Positions 35,779-44,077 of a DNA stretch of 64,000 nt are shown here, in pieces; positions within the stretch are counted from its first letter, which is position 1; each line of letters opens with the position of its first letter. This stretch comes from JBGQDM01 sp041495845 (lineage in GTDB: Bacteria; Acidobacteriota; Terriglobia; Terriglobales; Acidobacteriaceae). The stretch lies in the NCBI GenBank assembly GCA_041495845.1, contig JBGQDM010000001.1:38107-102106 (forward strand), written 5' to 3'. Both the position numbers and the translations under genes were made by a program. The notes under the pieces were generated by a model. The model saw only the letters and a program-made list of their open reading frames with translations. It was not told where the DNA came from and ran no database searches.

Positions 35779-36551
35779 TGCTGCCCCCCGGAATTGCTCT
35801 TCTTGGGTTCCGGCTTGGCCGGCGCACTCTGCTGTTTTTCCTGTTGTTCTTTTTCAAACTTGTCGGCTTTGGCTTTTTGCGCTGCCTGATGGCAGTTCTC
35901 GCACACGTCCTGCTTGTCGGGCAGCGTGATGACCAGCTTCTGCTGGCTGGCGGCGTGGTGTTCATGACAGCTAAAGCAGGACATCTTTTCTTCCGGCTTC
36001 AGCGGATTGGGCAGACCTTGTACCGGATGCCGCCGCCAGGGGTGCCCCACCTGCGCCTCAGCGCTGGGCAGTACCTTGGGGTAGGCGCGGAACTCATCGC
36101 CGCTGATGTCAAACTTCTTGAAGAGCGAAACTTTGTCGCCGGCGTCGCTGCGGTCGGCGTGGCACTCCAGGCAAACTTTGGCGCCGTCGGCACGCAGCTG
36201 TTTCGCGAAGTCGCTGGTGTGCGGATCATGGCAGGTCACGCACTCGCCCTTGCTGTAGGGAGCATGCAGCACCGCGTCGGCGCTCTTTTCGTGGCAGGTG
36301 AAGCAGATCTCCTGCTTGGGGCTGACCAGGTTGACGGTCGTGGTCTCGCCTTCCGTCTTCACTTCGTGGCAGGTGGTGCAGCCCATGGCGATGGCGGAGT
36401 GAACCGCCTTACCCTTGGTCTTGTCTTCGTGGCAGGAGGCGCAGTCGGCGTCTTTCTCCAGCTTGACCGGATGCTCCACTGCGGCTGCAGGCAGATAAGC
36501 TGCCAGAACCACCGCCAGAGAGCCAATCAGAAGTCCAGAGATGCTTTTCAC
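35775..36551 (-). CDS. Heptahaem c-type cytochrome
   Basis: 258 residues from a GTG with GGAGG 5 nt upstream; an ATG 12 nt earlier would place that ribosome site inside the gene. The signal peptide (ISGLLIGSLAVVLAAYLPAA) is followed by seven CXXCH motifs: CASCH, CTTCH, CFTCH, CVTCH, CLECH, CFSCH, CENCH. The Lys, Glu and Gln-rich C-terminal tail of about 40 residues (KADKFEKEQQEKQQ) looks flexible. It is the first gene of the minus-strand array and probably periplasmic. Related to the doubled-CXXCH/cytochrome c3-like group. Confidence 0.92.
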   Translation of the reverse strand: MKSISGLLIGSLAVVLAAYLPAAAVEHPVKLEKDADCASCHEDKTKGKAVHSAIAMGCTTCHEVKTEGETTTVNLVSPKQEICFTCHEKSADAVLHAPYSKGECVTCHDPHTSDFAKQLRADGAKVCLECHADRSDAGDKVSLFKKFDISGDEFRAYPKVLPSAEAQVGHPWRRHPVQGLPNPLKPEEKMSCFSCHEHHAASQQKLVITLPDKQDVCENCHQAAQKAKADKFEKEQQEKQQSAPAKPEPKKSNSGGQQ

Positions 36552-37040
36552 AACAGCCTCCATCCATGTTCATGCACGCGGCCAGCCGCAAAGGGGAGGA
36601 TGCGAGGAGAATTTCTCCGATGTCTGCAAACCCATGAATCAGAATGTGTTGCTACTGGCCCGCGGAGGCGGTATGAGCCCGCGCCGCCGAGGCAATATTC
36701 CGCAGTTGGGGCTTCTCCCACAATGGTGCTGGTGAAATCACCCAAGTAACGAGCGAGGATCGAGTGGCTGCGGATTCGAGTCGTCCTAGGCAAACCAAGC
36801 GTCGCCATCTGTGGATATTCTCGCCTTGCCAGCCGGGTAGTTCTAAGTGCGCGGCTCACGCCGTACCGTGACCAGGCGCACAGCGTGTGGGTGAAAACCC
36901 GCGTTTTTTTCGATTTCCCATCCGCCCGGAAAAAACGGAAATCCGCCTTAAACCTCAAGCCCACTTACGGTTGCAGCCTTTGAGCCGAAACTGGCCGCGT
37001 ACGTGCACCAACCACGCGTTGGACGAGGCCAGAAACACCC
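36552..37040. other. Divergent control region between cytochrome array and resB
   Basis: About 490 nt without a supported gene. It must hold the promoters of the minus-strand cytochrome array and of the plus-strand resB-ccsA pair. I see no clear sigma54 or sigma70 hexamer pair. The one clear signal is a terminator-like hairpin with seven T at 36886-36910, listed separately. Confidence 0.5.
36886..36910 (+). terminator. Intrinsic-terminator-like hairpin upstream of resB
   Basis: GGGT, loop GAAA, ACCC, extended by weaker pairs, followed by seven T. It lies 130 nt before resB with no gene upstream on this strand, so it could be an attenuator in the resB leader or the end of a small RNA. Confidence 0.5.
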
Positions 37041-38489
37041 ATGAGCACACCCCCTCGCACGCTGGGCCGTCGCCTCTGGCTGACCCTGAGCTCCATTCGC
37101 AACGGCATCATCTTGCTGATTGTTGTGGTGGTGATCTCGGCGGCAGGCACGCTCATCCTGCAGCGCCCGCTCACCGACCCCGAGCAGATGGAACGCGCCT
37201 ACTCGCCGCAGATGTTGCGCTGGATGGATCTGTTTGGGTTGACTGACGTCTTTCATGCCTGGTGGTTCATCACGTTGCTGGTGTTGGTGAGCCTGAGCAT
37301 CGTCTGCGCTTCGATTGATCGCTTTCCCAATGCATGGCGTTTCTTCGCGCGGCCGTATCGGGTGCCCGACCAACATTTTCGTGCGGTGTTGCCACTGCAA
37401 GAGAAGATTCCGATCAGCAGCCCTGCGGGAGGCCTGGCCGCCGCCGAGCGGGCGCTGACCCGGGATGGCTTCAAGCCTGAGCGCATTGTTGGTCATGACC
37501 AGGTTTCGCTCTACGCCGAGCGCCACCGCTTTTCCGTGATGGCCGTGTACATCGTGCACGCCAGCTTGTTGCTGATCTTCCTGGGTGTGATGGTGGATGG
37601 GCTGGTCGGGTATCGCGGCTACCTGCAACTCGCCCCCGGACAAAGTGCCGAGCAGATTCAACTGCGCAGCGGTGGCATCCGCCCTCTGCCCTTTGCCCTG
37701 CGGTGCGATGGCGCCGGACAGCAGAACTATCCCGACGGAACTCCCAAACGCTGGTGGTCGAAACTGGCCGTACTCGAAAACGGTCGCGAAGTGCTGCGTA
37801 AGGAAATCGCGGTCAATGATCCCTTAACGTATCGCGGTGTGCGCTTCTTCCAGTCCGGCTATGGCGCCACCGGAAAAGTCGAGCGGGTGACGCTGGGGGC
37901 GCTGAAAAGCAAAGGCGGCAGCGAGATTCAAAACGTCGTGCTGACGCCGGGCGAAACCGTGCGCCTGGACGCGAATACTACGGTGCAACTGGCGGAGTTC
38001 ATTCCGGATTTCGTGGTGCGCGACGGTGCCGTGTATACGCGCTCACTCATGCCGGAGAATCCGGCGCTGCATCTGGTGGTCGCATCCGCGCAGCCCGCCC
38101 GGGCGTTCGATGTCTGGATGCCGCCGATCGCCGGCATCGGCGACAACGCGCAATCGCCCTACGACTTCGAAGCGCGCGACCTGGAGATGGAGCATTTCAC
38201 CGGCCTGCAGGTGGCCAGCGAGCCTGGACAATGGCTGGTATGGGGCGGTTGCCTGCTCCTAGCGGTGGGGCTGGGCATCGCGTTCTACCTCACCCACATG
38301 CGGTTGTGGATTCTCCCGATCGAAGTGGAACCCGGCCGGTTGGTGCTTTGGGTGGGCGGAACCGCCAATAAGAACCGCGAAGTGTTTGCCGGACGCTTTC
38401 ACCGGCTGGTGGAGGAGATTCGCTCCCAGGTCGCGGAGCAATCTGCCGCCCCTCAAGAAGAAAGGGAATCTGTGCCGGCCGGACGTTGA
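37041..38489 (+). CDS. resB: Cytochrome c biogenesis protein ResB (Ccs1), system II
   Basis: 482 residues. With CcsA it delivers haem to apocytochromes outside the membrane. Three N-terminal membrane helices (IILLIVVVVISAAGTLIL; WWFITLLVLVSLSIVCASI; VYIVHASLLLIFLGVMV), a large external domain (about 200-400) and a C-terminal helix (WLVWGGCLLLAVGLGIAFYL) match the family. The external signature LTYRGVRFFQSGYG is ResB-typical. It lies 31 nt upstream of ccsA. Placement next to three multihaem cytochromes suggests a supply function for them. Confidence 0.9.
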   Translation: MSTPPRTLGRRLWLTLSSIRNGIILLIVVVVISAAGTLILQRPLTDPEQMERAYSPQMLRWMDLFGLTDVFHAWWFITLLVLVSLSIVCASIDRFPNAWRFFARPYRVPDQHFRAVLPLQEKIPISSPAGGLAAAERALTRDGFKPERIVGHDQVSLYAERHRFSVMAVYIVHASLLLIFLGVMVDGLVGYRGYLQLAPGQSAEQIQLRSGGIRPLPFALRCDGAGQQNYPDGTPKRWWSKLAVLENGREVLRKEIAVNDPLTYRGVRFFQSGYGATGKVERVTLGALKSKGGSEIQNVVLTPGETVRLDANTTVQLAEFIPDFVVRDGAVYTRSLMPENPALHLVVASAQPARAFDVWMPPIAGIGDNAQSPYDFEARDLEMEHFTGLQVASEPGQWLVWGGCLLLAVGLGIAFYLTHMRLWILPIEVEPGRLVLWVGGTANKNREVFAGRFHRLVEEIRSQVAEQSAAPQEERESVPAGR

Positions 38490-38520
38490 GTTCGGCGCAG
38501 GTTGAATTGGACGGAGGAGG

Positions 38521-39927
38521 ATGAATATGTCGCGAGCAAGAGCAGAACAACATCCCGCCGCTGCCGGCGCCACGCTGGTCGTGATGGTGGGACTGGGCGT
38601 TGCCTTTCTGCTATTCATTGCGTTTCTGAATGTGATCAAGTCGGGCGCCGTGTTCACCGAATCGACAATGTTGTACGCTGCCCTTATTTTTTTCTCGGGC
38701 GCGACCACGCTGTATCTGGGCTTTGGTGTGACCGGAACGCCGTCCTACATCAAGTTTGCATCCCTGGCGACGTGGGTCGGTCTGCTGGCGACCACGGGAG
38801 CGGTGGCGCATCGCTGGTATGCCGCTGGACATCCGCCGTTTGCCAGTATTTATGAAATGCTACTCAGCTTTGTCTGGATGTTGGCGGTGCTCACCCTGAT
38901 TGCCGAGAAGCGCTACGGCGTGCAGGTGATTGGCACCGTCACCATGCCGGTGGCGGTCACCGGCGTGGTGCTGATGCAACTGTTGCGCACGGAAGTGAAA
39001 CCCCTGGTGCCGGCGCTGCAATCCACTTGGTTGCACGTGCATGTCACGCTGGCGATGTTGGCGTACGCGGCCTGCGCTCTCAGTTTTGCCCTGGCCATGA
39101 TGTTTCTTATTCAGGACAAGATGAAGACCGAGAGTTTCCTGGTGAGTACCAGCGGTGCGGTGGCGCTGTTCTATCTCGGCATTCTGACTCGCTTCGAGCG
39201 TTGGGGTGGGTTGGGCGTGATCGCGTGGAACCCGCAGGAGCACTCCGAAGTATTCCTGACGCGTAACCTGCGGCTGTTTGTGACCGTGCCCAACCTGGGC
39301 TGGCTCCTGTTGCTGGTGTTCGCGGCGGTGGCGGCCCCGTTGGCGCTGGCCTTGGTGGCTCGCTGGAGCAAAGATGAAAGCTGGTACGATGTGGCGAATC
39401 GCGCCATGTTTGTCAGCATCCTGTTGCAGGCAGTGGGGCTGGTCATGTTCATTCTCCGCACCAGCGATGGCCAGTATGCTTCGCTCGATGCGGAAGGTTT
39501 GTTCCCCACCAGTCTGGCCGCCAGTCCGTTTATCCTCTCCGCTCTCGTCGGCGGCATTTTCATTTCGTTGCTCTATCTGCTCCTGCTGTGGCGGCGGTCC
39601 GACCTGGAGCGCATGCTTCCCTCCAGTGACACGCTCGACCGCATGACGTACAAAACGATCGGCGTCGCCTTTCCGCTGCTGACCCTGATGATCGCCGCGG
39701 GCGCTTACTGGGCCAACCAGACTTGGGGCTCCTACTGGAACTGGGATCCGAAGGAAACCTGGGCGGCCATTACCTGGCTGGTGTATGCCGGCTACTTGCA
39801 CATGCGGATCACGCGCGACTGGCGCGGACGGCGGGCCGCGTATTTCGCCATCCTCGGTTTCATCGTGGTCATGTTCACTTTCTTCGGCGTCACCTATCTT
39901 CTGCCTGGACTGCACGCGTATGCCTGA
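38521..39927 (+). CDS. ccsA: Cytochrome c biogenesis protein CcsA (ResC), system II
   Basis: 468 residues, ATG preceded by GGAGGAGG. Many membrane helices. The haem-handling WWD domain is clear as WGSYWNWDPKETWAAITWL near the C-terminus, with histidines in the flanking loops (AHRWYAAGHPPFASIYEML, STWLHVHVTLAMLAY, GYLHMRI). CcsA and ResB form the haem lyase. The stop overlaps the next gene by 8 nt. Length is longer than many CcsA proteins, because of extra N-terminal helices. Confidence 0.92.
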   Translation: MNMSRARAEQHPAAAGATLVVMVGLGVAFLLFIAFLNVIKSGAVFTESTMLYAALIFFSGATTLYLGFGVTGTPSYIKFASLATWVGLLATTGAVAHRWYAAGHPPFASIYEMLLSFVWMLAVLTLIAEKRYGVQVIGTVTMPVAVTGVVLMQLLRTEVKPLVPALQSTWLHVHVTLAMLAYAACALSFALAMMFLIQDKMKTESFLVSTSGAVALFYLGILTRFERWGGLGVIAWNPQEHSEVFLTRNLRLFVTVPNLGWLLLLVFAAVAAPLALALVARWSKDESWYDVANRAMFVSILLQAVGLVMFILRTSDGQYASLDAEGLFPTSLAASPFILSALVGGIFISLLYLLLLWRRSDLERMLPSSDTLDRMTYKTIGVAFPLLTLMIAAGAYWANQTWGSYWNWDPKETWAAITWLVYAGYLHMRITRDWRGRRAAYFAILGFIVVMFTFFGVTYLLPGLHAYA

Positions 39928-41173
39928 GACTGGCCTAGCATGGCTGACAGGAGCGGCCCCCGCGGCTGCTCCAGCACCCATGGTCTCGCGCAACTACCGC
40001 ATCAGCACGGACGAGGAAGGTTTGCGGGAAGGGCCGCATTGTCCAACTGTGGCGACTGCCCCGATAATGGGACGGCTGGGGAAACCTGGGCAGGAGGCGG
40101 CGCGCGTGTCCCGAGTCCCGTTGAAGCGGTGGCAGTTGAAGGCGCTGTTGCCGGTGGCGTTTGTGTTGCTGAACGGCTTGCTCGTCTTTCTCGTCTCCAC
40201 CGCGAGCATTACCGGCCCCGAGCGCAACTCGGTGCTGGTGGTGGCCAGCGGCGGCGCCGTCATCATCTGCGTGGTGATGCTCATCGTGATGGCGTTTCTG
40301 ATTCAGCGGCCCATGGTGGAATTGCAGGAAAAGATGGCGCGGGTGGGCGAAGGGGACTTGACTCAGACGGTGGACTTCGCCGCGCAGAAAGACGAAATTG
40401 GTGAACTGGGGCGCAATTTCAACGCCATGGTGCAGCAACTGAAGCAGAACCGCGAAGAGATTGAGCGCCTGCACCACACCCAGATGTCCCGCGCCGAGCA
40501 CCTGGCCACGCTGGGCGAACTGGCCACCGGCCTGGCCCACGAAATCCGCAACCCGCTGGCTGGCATCGCGGGCGTGATTGAAATCGTGGGCCGCGACCTG
40601 CCTCCCACCAGTCCCGCGCTGGAAGTGGTGCAGGATGTGAAGGAGGAAATCAGGCAGATCAATCACATTCTCTCCGACCTGCTGGATTGCGCCCGCCCGC
40701 GTGCACCCGAGGTGCGGCTCAGTGATCTGAACCTTACCGCCGAGCACTCGGTGATGGTGGCACGACAGCAGGCGCTGAGCAAACCCATCCACCTCGAAAT
40801 GGAGAAGTCTCCGCAACCGCTTCCGGTTCGCCACGACAGCGATCAGATTCATCAGGTACTGCTCAATCTGCTGCTGAACGCTCTGCAGGCGACGGACGGC
40901 AAGGGTTCGATCCGCATCTCTGTGTCCCCGGCGGGACAGTTCGCCGCCATTTCCGTCAGCGACACTGGGCGCGGCATCGCACCTGAACACTTGCCCAACA
41001 TTTTCCGGCCGTTTTATACCACCAAGGGCAACGGCACCGGACTTGGACTCTCCCTCGCCCGCCGCATTGTGGAAGACCATCGCGGCCACATCGAAGTAGA
41101 GAGCGCGCTGGGGCAAGGTACGAAGTTCACGGTGTTCCTGCCTGCGGAAGCAGAACCCTCCCACACGAACTGA
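39920..41173 (+). CDS. NtrB-type sensor histidine kinase with HAMP
   Basis: 417 residues from the ATG overlapping the ccsA stop; an ATG at 39980 is an alternative. Two membrane helices (ALLPVAFVLLNGLLVFLV; AVIICVVMLIVMAFLI) enclose only a very short outer loop, then a HAMP linker, the phospho-acceptor His207 in GLAHEIRNPLAG, and the ATPase motifs NLLLNALQAT, SDTGRGIAPEHLP and GNGTGLGLSLARR. A kinase with such a small periplasmic part probably senses the membrane or cytosol. Its natural partner is the sigma54 response regulator at 42255, separated by a toxin-antitoxin module. Confidence 0.88.
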   Translation: MPETGLAWLTGAAPAAAPAPMVSRNYRISTDEEGLREGPHCPTVATAPIMGRLGKPGQEAARVSRVPLKRWQLKALLPVAFVLLNGLLVFLVSTASITGPERNSVLVVASGGAVIICVVMLIVMAFLIQRPMVELQEKMARVGEGDLTQTVDFAAQKDEIGELGRNFNAMVQQLKQNREEIERLHHTQMSRAEHLATLGELATGLAHEIRNPLAGIAGVIEIVGRDLPPTSPALEVVQDVKEEIRQINHILSDLLDCARPRAPEVRLSDLNLTAEHSVMVARQQALSKPIHLEMEKSPQPLPVRHDSDQIHQVLLNLLLNALQATDGKGSIRISVSPAGQFAAISVSDTGRGIAPEHLPNIFRPFYTTKGNGTGLGLSLARRIVEDHRGHIEVESALGQGTKFTVFLPAEAEPSHTN

Positions 41174-41248
41174 GCGGCGCCGGCTCGGGCTTCTGACTGC
41201 GCGCAATTCGAAAATGCCACCGAGGAACGGCTGCTCTCGGCCGTTCAG

Positions 41249-41265
41249 GCGGAGCGCAGCTCCGC
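41249..41265. terminator. Small hairpin after histidine kinase gene
   Basis: GCGGAGC and GCTCCGC pair around a 3-nt loop, 75 nt after the kinase stop. There is no T-run, so it is a weak candidate for transcript-end structure. Confidence 0.3.
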
Positions 41266-41381
41266 AGGCATGGATCAGGCACTTCTTCGAGACCAGACAA
41301 TCCAACCAAAGTAGACGTGCGCCACCGCTGCATTCCCGTTACATTCGGCTCCGGCATTCTGCCACCTGCCCTTCAGAGTCC

Positions 41382-41410
41382 TTGACAAGACATACAAGTA
41401 GACGTATTTA
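41382..41410 (+). promoter_or_regulatory. Sigma70-type promoter of toxin-antitoxin module
   Basis: TTGACA (perfect -35) followed after exactly 17 bp by TATTTA at 41405-41410. The -10 overlaps the first base of the annotated toxin ATG, so the message would be nearly leaderless or start at a later codon. AT-rich flanks with ATAC and GTAT arms may be an operator. Confidence 0.6.
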
Positions 41411-41776
41411 TGTATATAAGTGACGGACGCCCGCTGTTCTGGCTGAGCTCGACGCGAAGCGACGTGCGCCGTTTCCCGCGCGAAGTCAAGCGCGAGATCG
41501 GGCGGGCGCTTTACTCTGCGCAGCAGGGCGAGACTGACCCTGCGGCGAAACCGCTGCGCGGTTTTGGGGGTGGCTCGGTGCTTGAGATTGTTTCTGACTA
41601 TCGCGGAGAACACTTGGCGCGCCGTCTACACCGTCCGCTTTTCTGAGGCGGTGTACGTCCTGCACGCCTTCCAGAAGAAGTCGAAACAGGGGATTACGAC
41701 CCCAAAGAGAGAAATGGAACTCATCCACCGCCGTCTCGCTGAGGCTCAACGGGTGCACCGCGAAAGGTTGAACTGA
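41410..41776 (+). pseudogene. Frameshifted HigB/RelE-like (phage Gp49 type) toxin
   Basis: Two frames together spell one toxin of about 120 residues. The first frame (41410 on) reads RPLFWLSSTRSDVRRF, KPLRGFGGGSVLEIVSDYRG; the second continues TWRAVYTVRFSEAVYVLHAF, QKKSKQGITTP, and ends at 41776. A single extra A at 41609-41610 (codon GAA) shifts the frame: removing one A restores continuity. All expected core residues of the family are then present. It is either a genuine inactivating mutation or a sequencing error. The antitoxin follows 1 nt later. Confidence 0.82.
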
Positions 41777-41777
41777 C

Positions 41778-42110
41778 ATGGCGGCAAGAAGCAGAAGGGC
41801 AATTTCCGCGAGGAAGAGCAGCGGCAACGTTTTTGCTGATCTTGGGCTTCCCCACCCGGAACAGGAACTGGTGAAGGCCAGGCTCACCCTCCAGATTTAC
41901 CGGCTCATCAAGGGACGCGGCTTGACTCAGGCTGTAGCTGGCAAAATTCTCGGCATCCGTCAGCCGCACGTCTCAGCGCTCCTGAGGAATCGCTCGGGCA
42001 CCTTTTCTGTTGAGCGGCTACTCGATTTTCTGACAGCTTTGGGGCAGGACGTGCAGATCAGAGTCAAGCCCGCGCGCAGACAACATGGCGAGGTGGTGGT
42101 GGTGGCGTGA
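41778..42110 (+). CDS. XRE-family antitoxin (HigA2-like)
   Basis: 110 residues starting 1 nt after the toxin frame. Helix-turn-helix region at about 50-90: GRGLTQAVAGKILGIRQPHV and SALLRNRSGTFSVERLLDFL, typical of the antitoxin partner of Gp49-like toxins. The N-terminal segment with SGNVFADLGLPHPEQELVKA is the toxin-binding part in this group. It would repress its own promoter and neutralise the toxin. It is intact although the toxin is broken, as expected if antitoxin loss would have been lethal before the toxin decayed. Confidence 0.88.
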   Translation: MAARSRRAISARKSSGNVFADLGLPHPEQELVKARLTLQIYRLIKGRGLTQAVAGKILGIRQPHVSALLRNRSGTFSVERLLDFLTALGQDVQIRVKPARRQHGEVVVVA

Positions 42111-42242
42111 GGCGGCCTGACGGACCCTCGCTCCGCCAGTCGGCCGAGGGACGTTTGGCTTCGCCTCGATGGCAGGCTCGCCGTCTCTAGGCAAGCCCAA
42201 GTCAGCAGGTTGCTCCGTGTCCGGCGGGCTGCGGTTCCGTAG

Positions 42243-42248
42243 TAAGCT
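42243..42248 (+). promoter_or_regulatory. TAAGCT -10-like box of a probable leaderless gene
   Basis: TANNNT-type box 6 nt before the ATG at 42255, with no Shine-Dalgarno sequence between. Confidence 0.35.
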
Positions 42249-42254
42249 AACGCC

Positions 42255-43724
42255 ATGTCCGCCGGGAAAATCCTCGTCGTGGACGACGAGAGACTGGTGC
42301 GCTGGTCGCTGCGCCAGAAGTGCGAAGAGTGGGGCTACCAGGTGCGCGAGGCTGACACCGGAGAAACCGCGCTGCGCCTGGCTGCGGAAGATGCTCCCGA
42401 CCTGGTCTTGCTCGATGTGCGTCTGCCTGACCTCAATGGCCTGCAAGTCCTCCAACAACTGCGCGCGAACGGCGACGCCCGCGCCGTCATTATGATCACC
42501 GCCGACCCCCAGGTGGATGACATCAAGCTAGCCCTCAAGCTGGGCGCCTACGACTTTGTCGGCAAGCCGCTGGATTTCGAAGAACTGCATGTCGGCATCA
42601 AGAACGCTCTCGAAGCCACCGAACTACGCCACGAAGTGCAGACCCTGCGAGGCGAAATTCGGCGGCGCACGGGCTACCACAACGTCATCGCCGTCTCGCC
42701 CAAGATGACGGAACTGCTGGCCTTCGTCCGCAAGGTGGCGGCCAGCGAAGCCACCACGATCCTCATTCAGGGCGAGAGCGGTACCGGCAAAGATCTGATC
42801 GCCAAGACGATTCACAACGAGAGCTCGCGGCAGGAGAGGGCGTTTGTCGCCATCAATTGTTCCGCCATTCCGGAAACGCTGATCGAAGCCGAACTCTTTG
42901 GCCACGAGAAAGGTGCTTTCACCGACGCCAAGGCGATGAAGAAGGGACTCTTCGAGGTGGCCGACGGCGGAACGCTTTTTCTCGATGAGATCGGCGAACT
43001 GTCTCCTTTGCTGCAGGCCAAACTGTTGCGCGTACTCGAGGACCAGATCATCCGGCGAGTGGGTGGCGTGCGCGATATGCAGGTGGATGTGCGCGTGATT
43101 GCCGCTTCCAATCGCGACCTGGAACGAGCGGTGCGTGAAGGCCACTTCCGTCAGGACTTGTATTACCGTTTGGCCATCATCGCCATCTCGATTCCGCCTT
43201 TGCGAGAGCACAAGGAAGACGTAGCGCCGCTGGTGGATTACTTCATCGAGCGTTACAACCGGAAATTCCGCAAAACGGTGAAAGGCGTCAACGAGGACAC
43301 GCGCCGGCTGTTGCTCAGTTACAGTTGGCCCGGCAATGTGCGCGAGCTCAAGAACACGATTGAGCGCGCCATGATTCTGGAAGAGGAGCCGTTGCTCCGG
43401 CCGGTGTATTTGCCGTTCTCGGTGGCGGAGGGGCGCGCCGGACCGGGCGTGTTTGAAGCGAAGGGTGCGGCGCGCGAGCAGGCGCTGGCCAACGGGCGCA
43501 TGCTGCCGCATCTTTACATTCCGCAGGGTGGTACATCGCTCGAAGAAATGGAGCGGGCCATGGTGGAACTCGCCATGCGCGAGGCGGGAAACAATCAGAC
43601 CCAGGCAGCGCGCTTGCTCGATATCAGCCGCGATGCGCTGCGCTACAAGCTGAAAAAATTTGGCCTCGTTCATGGCGACGAAGAGGAAGCTGCTGCCGAT
43701 ATGCCATCCGGCACGGGAAATTAG
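42255..43724 (+). CDS. Sigma54-dependent response regulator (NtrC family)
   Basis: 489 residues. Receiver domain 1-120 with Asp54 in LLDVRLPDLNG; AAA+ domain about 145-380 with Walker A GESGTGKD, the sigma54-contact loop GAFTDA (canonical GAFTGA, a G-to-D variant also seen in other members), Walker B-like GGTLFLDEIGEL and the arginine-finger region; C-terminal Fis-type helix-turn-helix (NQTQAARLLDISRDALRYKL). It activates sigma54 promoters on phosphorylation, probably by the kinase at 39920. Targets may include the cytochrome array, but no clear sigma54 site was found there. Confidence 0.92.
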   Translation: MSAGKILVVDDERLVRWSLRQKCEEWGYQVREADTGETALRLAAEDAPDLVLLDVRLPDLNGLQVLQQLRANGDARAVIMITADPQVDDIKLALKLGAYDFVGKPLDFEELHVGIKNALEATELRHEVQTLRGEIRRRTGYHNVIAVSPKMTELLAFVRKVAASEATTILIQGESGTGKDLIAKTIHNESSRQERAFVAINCSAIPETLIEAELFGHEKGAFTDAKAMKKGLFEVADGGTLFLDEIGELSPLLQAKLLRVLEDQIIRRVGGVRDMQVDVRVIAASNRDLERAVREGHFRQDLYYRLAIIAISIPPLREHKEDVAPLVDYFIERYNRKFRKTVKGVNEDTRRLLLSYSWPGNVRELKNTIERAMILEEEPLLRPVYLPFSVAEGRAGPGVFEAKGAAREQALANGRMLPHLYIPQGGTSLEEMERAMVELAMREAGNNQTQAARLLDISRDALRYKLKKFGLVHGDEEEAAADMPSGTGN

Positions 43725-43774
43725 CACCCGTGACTGCGAGATCACGACCGCACCGAAGCCCTTAGGGCTTTCGT
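43725..43774 (+). terminator. Short hairpin after response regulator gene
   Basis: AAGCCC (43756-43761), loop TTA, GGGCTT (43765-43770), about 30 nt after the stop. A short T and G mix follows. It is a weak terminator candidate and lies just outside the neighbouring inverted-repeat element. Confidence 0.35.
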
Positions 43775-43932
43775 GTGTGCGTGAGAACTTCAGTCGTCCC
43801 TCCGGGACTTGCTCGGTGGTCCCACCTTCCCCCGGCGCTGAAGCGCCGGGCTATTGGCAGACGCCCCTCCGGGGCTGATTTCCGCAGTTCTCGTCCCAAC
43901 ATCTCCAACGAGAGAGTAGTTCTCACGCACAC
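43775..43932. mobile_element. MITE/REP-like element with 15-bp terminal inverted repeats
   Basis: The ends GTGTGCGTGAGAACT (43775-43789) and AGTTCTCACGCACAC (43918-43932) are perfect 15-bp inverted repeats enclosing 128 nt. Inside are hairpins at 43796-43808 (GTCCC/GGGAC), 43831-43850 (CCCGGCGC/GCGCCGGG) and 43863-43875 (GCCCC/GGGGC). No open frame and no clear target duplication is visible. The internal GC hairpins resemble repeat families dispersed between acidobacterial genes, a resemblance from memory that needs a genome search. Confidence 0.6.
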
Positions 43933-44077
43933 TCTGGCCCCATCGGACTCAAGAACATGCTGGCACTGCCGATAGGTAGTGGCAAGGGTCGACTCCTGCA
44001 ACAAACTCTTTGGTCGCGGCCCGCCGGCAAAGAAGCTCTGGAGGCGGCTGAGTCTGGTCTTCTTCGTTGGCATTGCA

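Noticed and set aside
36552..37040. Sigma54 or riboswitch signal controlling the cytochrome array
   Set aside because: I looked for GG-N10-GC elements and known riboswitch cores on both strands and found none convincing; the hairpin with T-run is the only clear element.
39935..41305. A 456-codon minus-strand frame over the histidine kinase
   Set aside because: Antisense to intact kinase motifs; composition rich in His and Gln as in other shadows.
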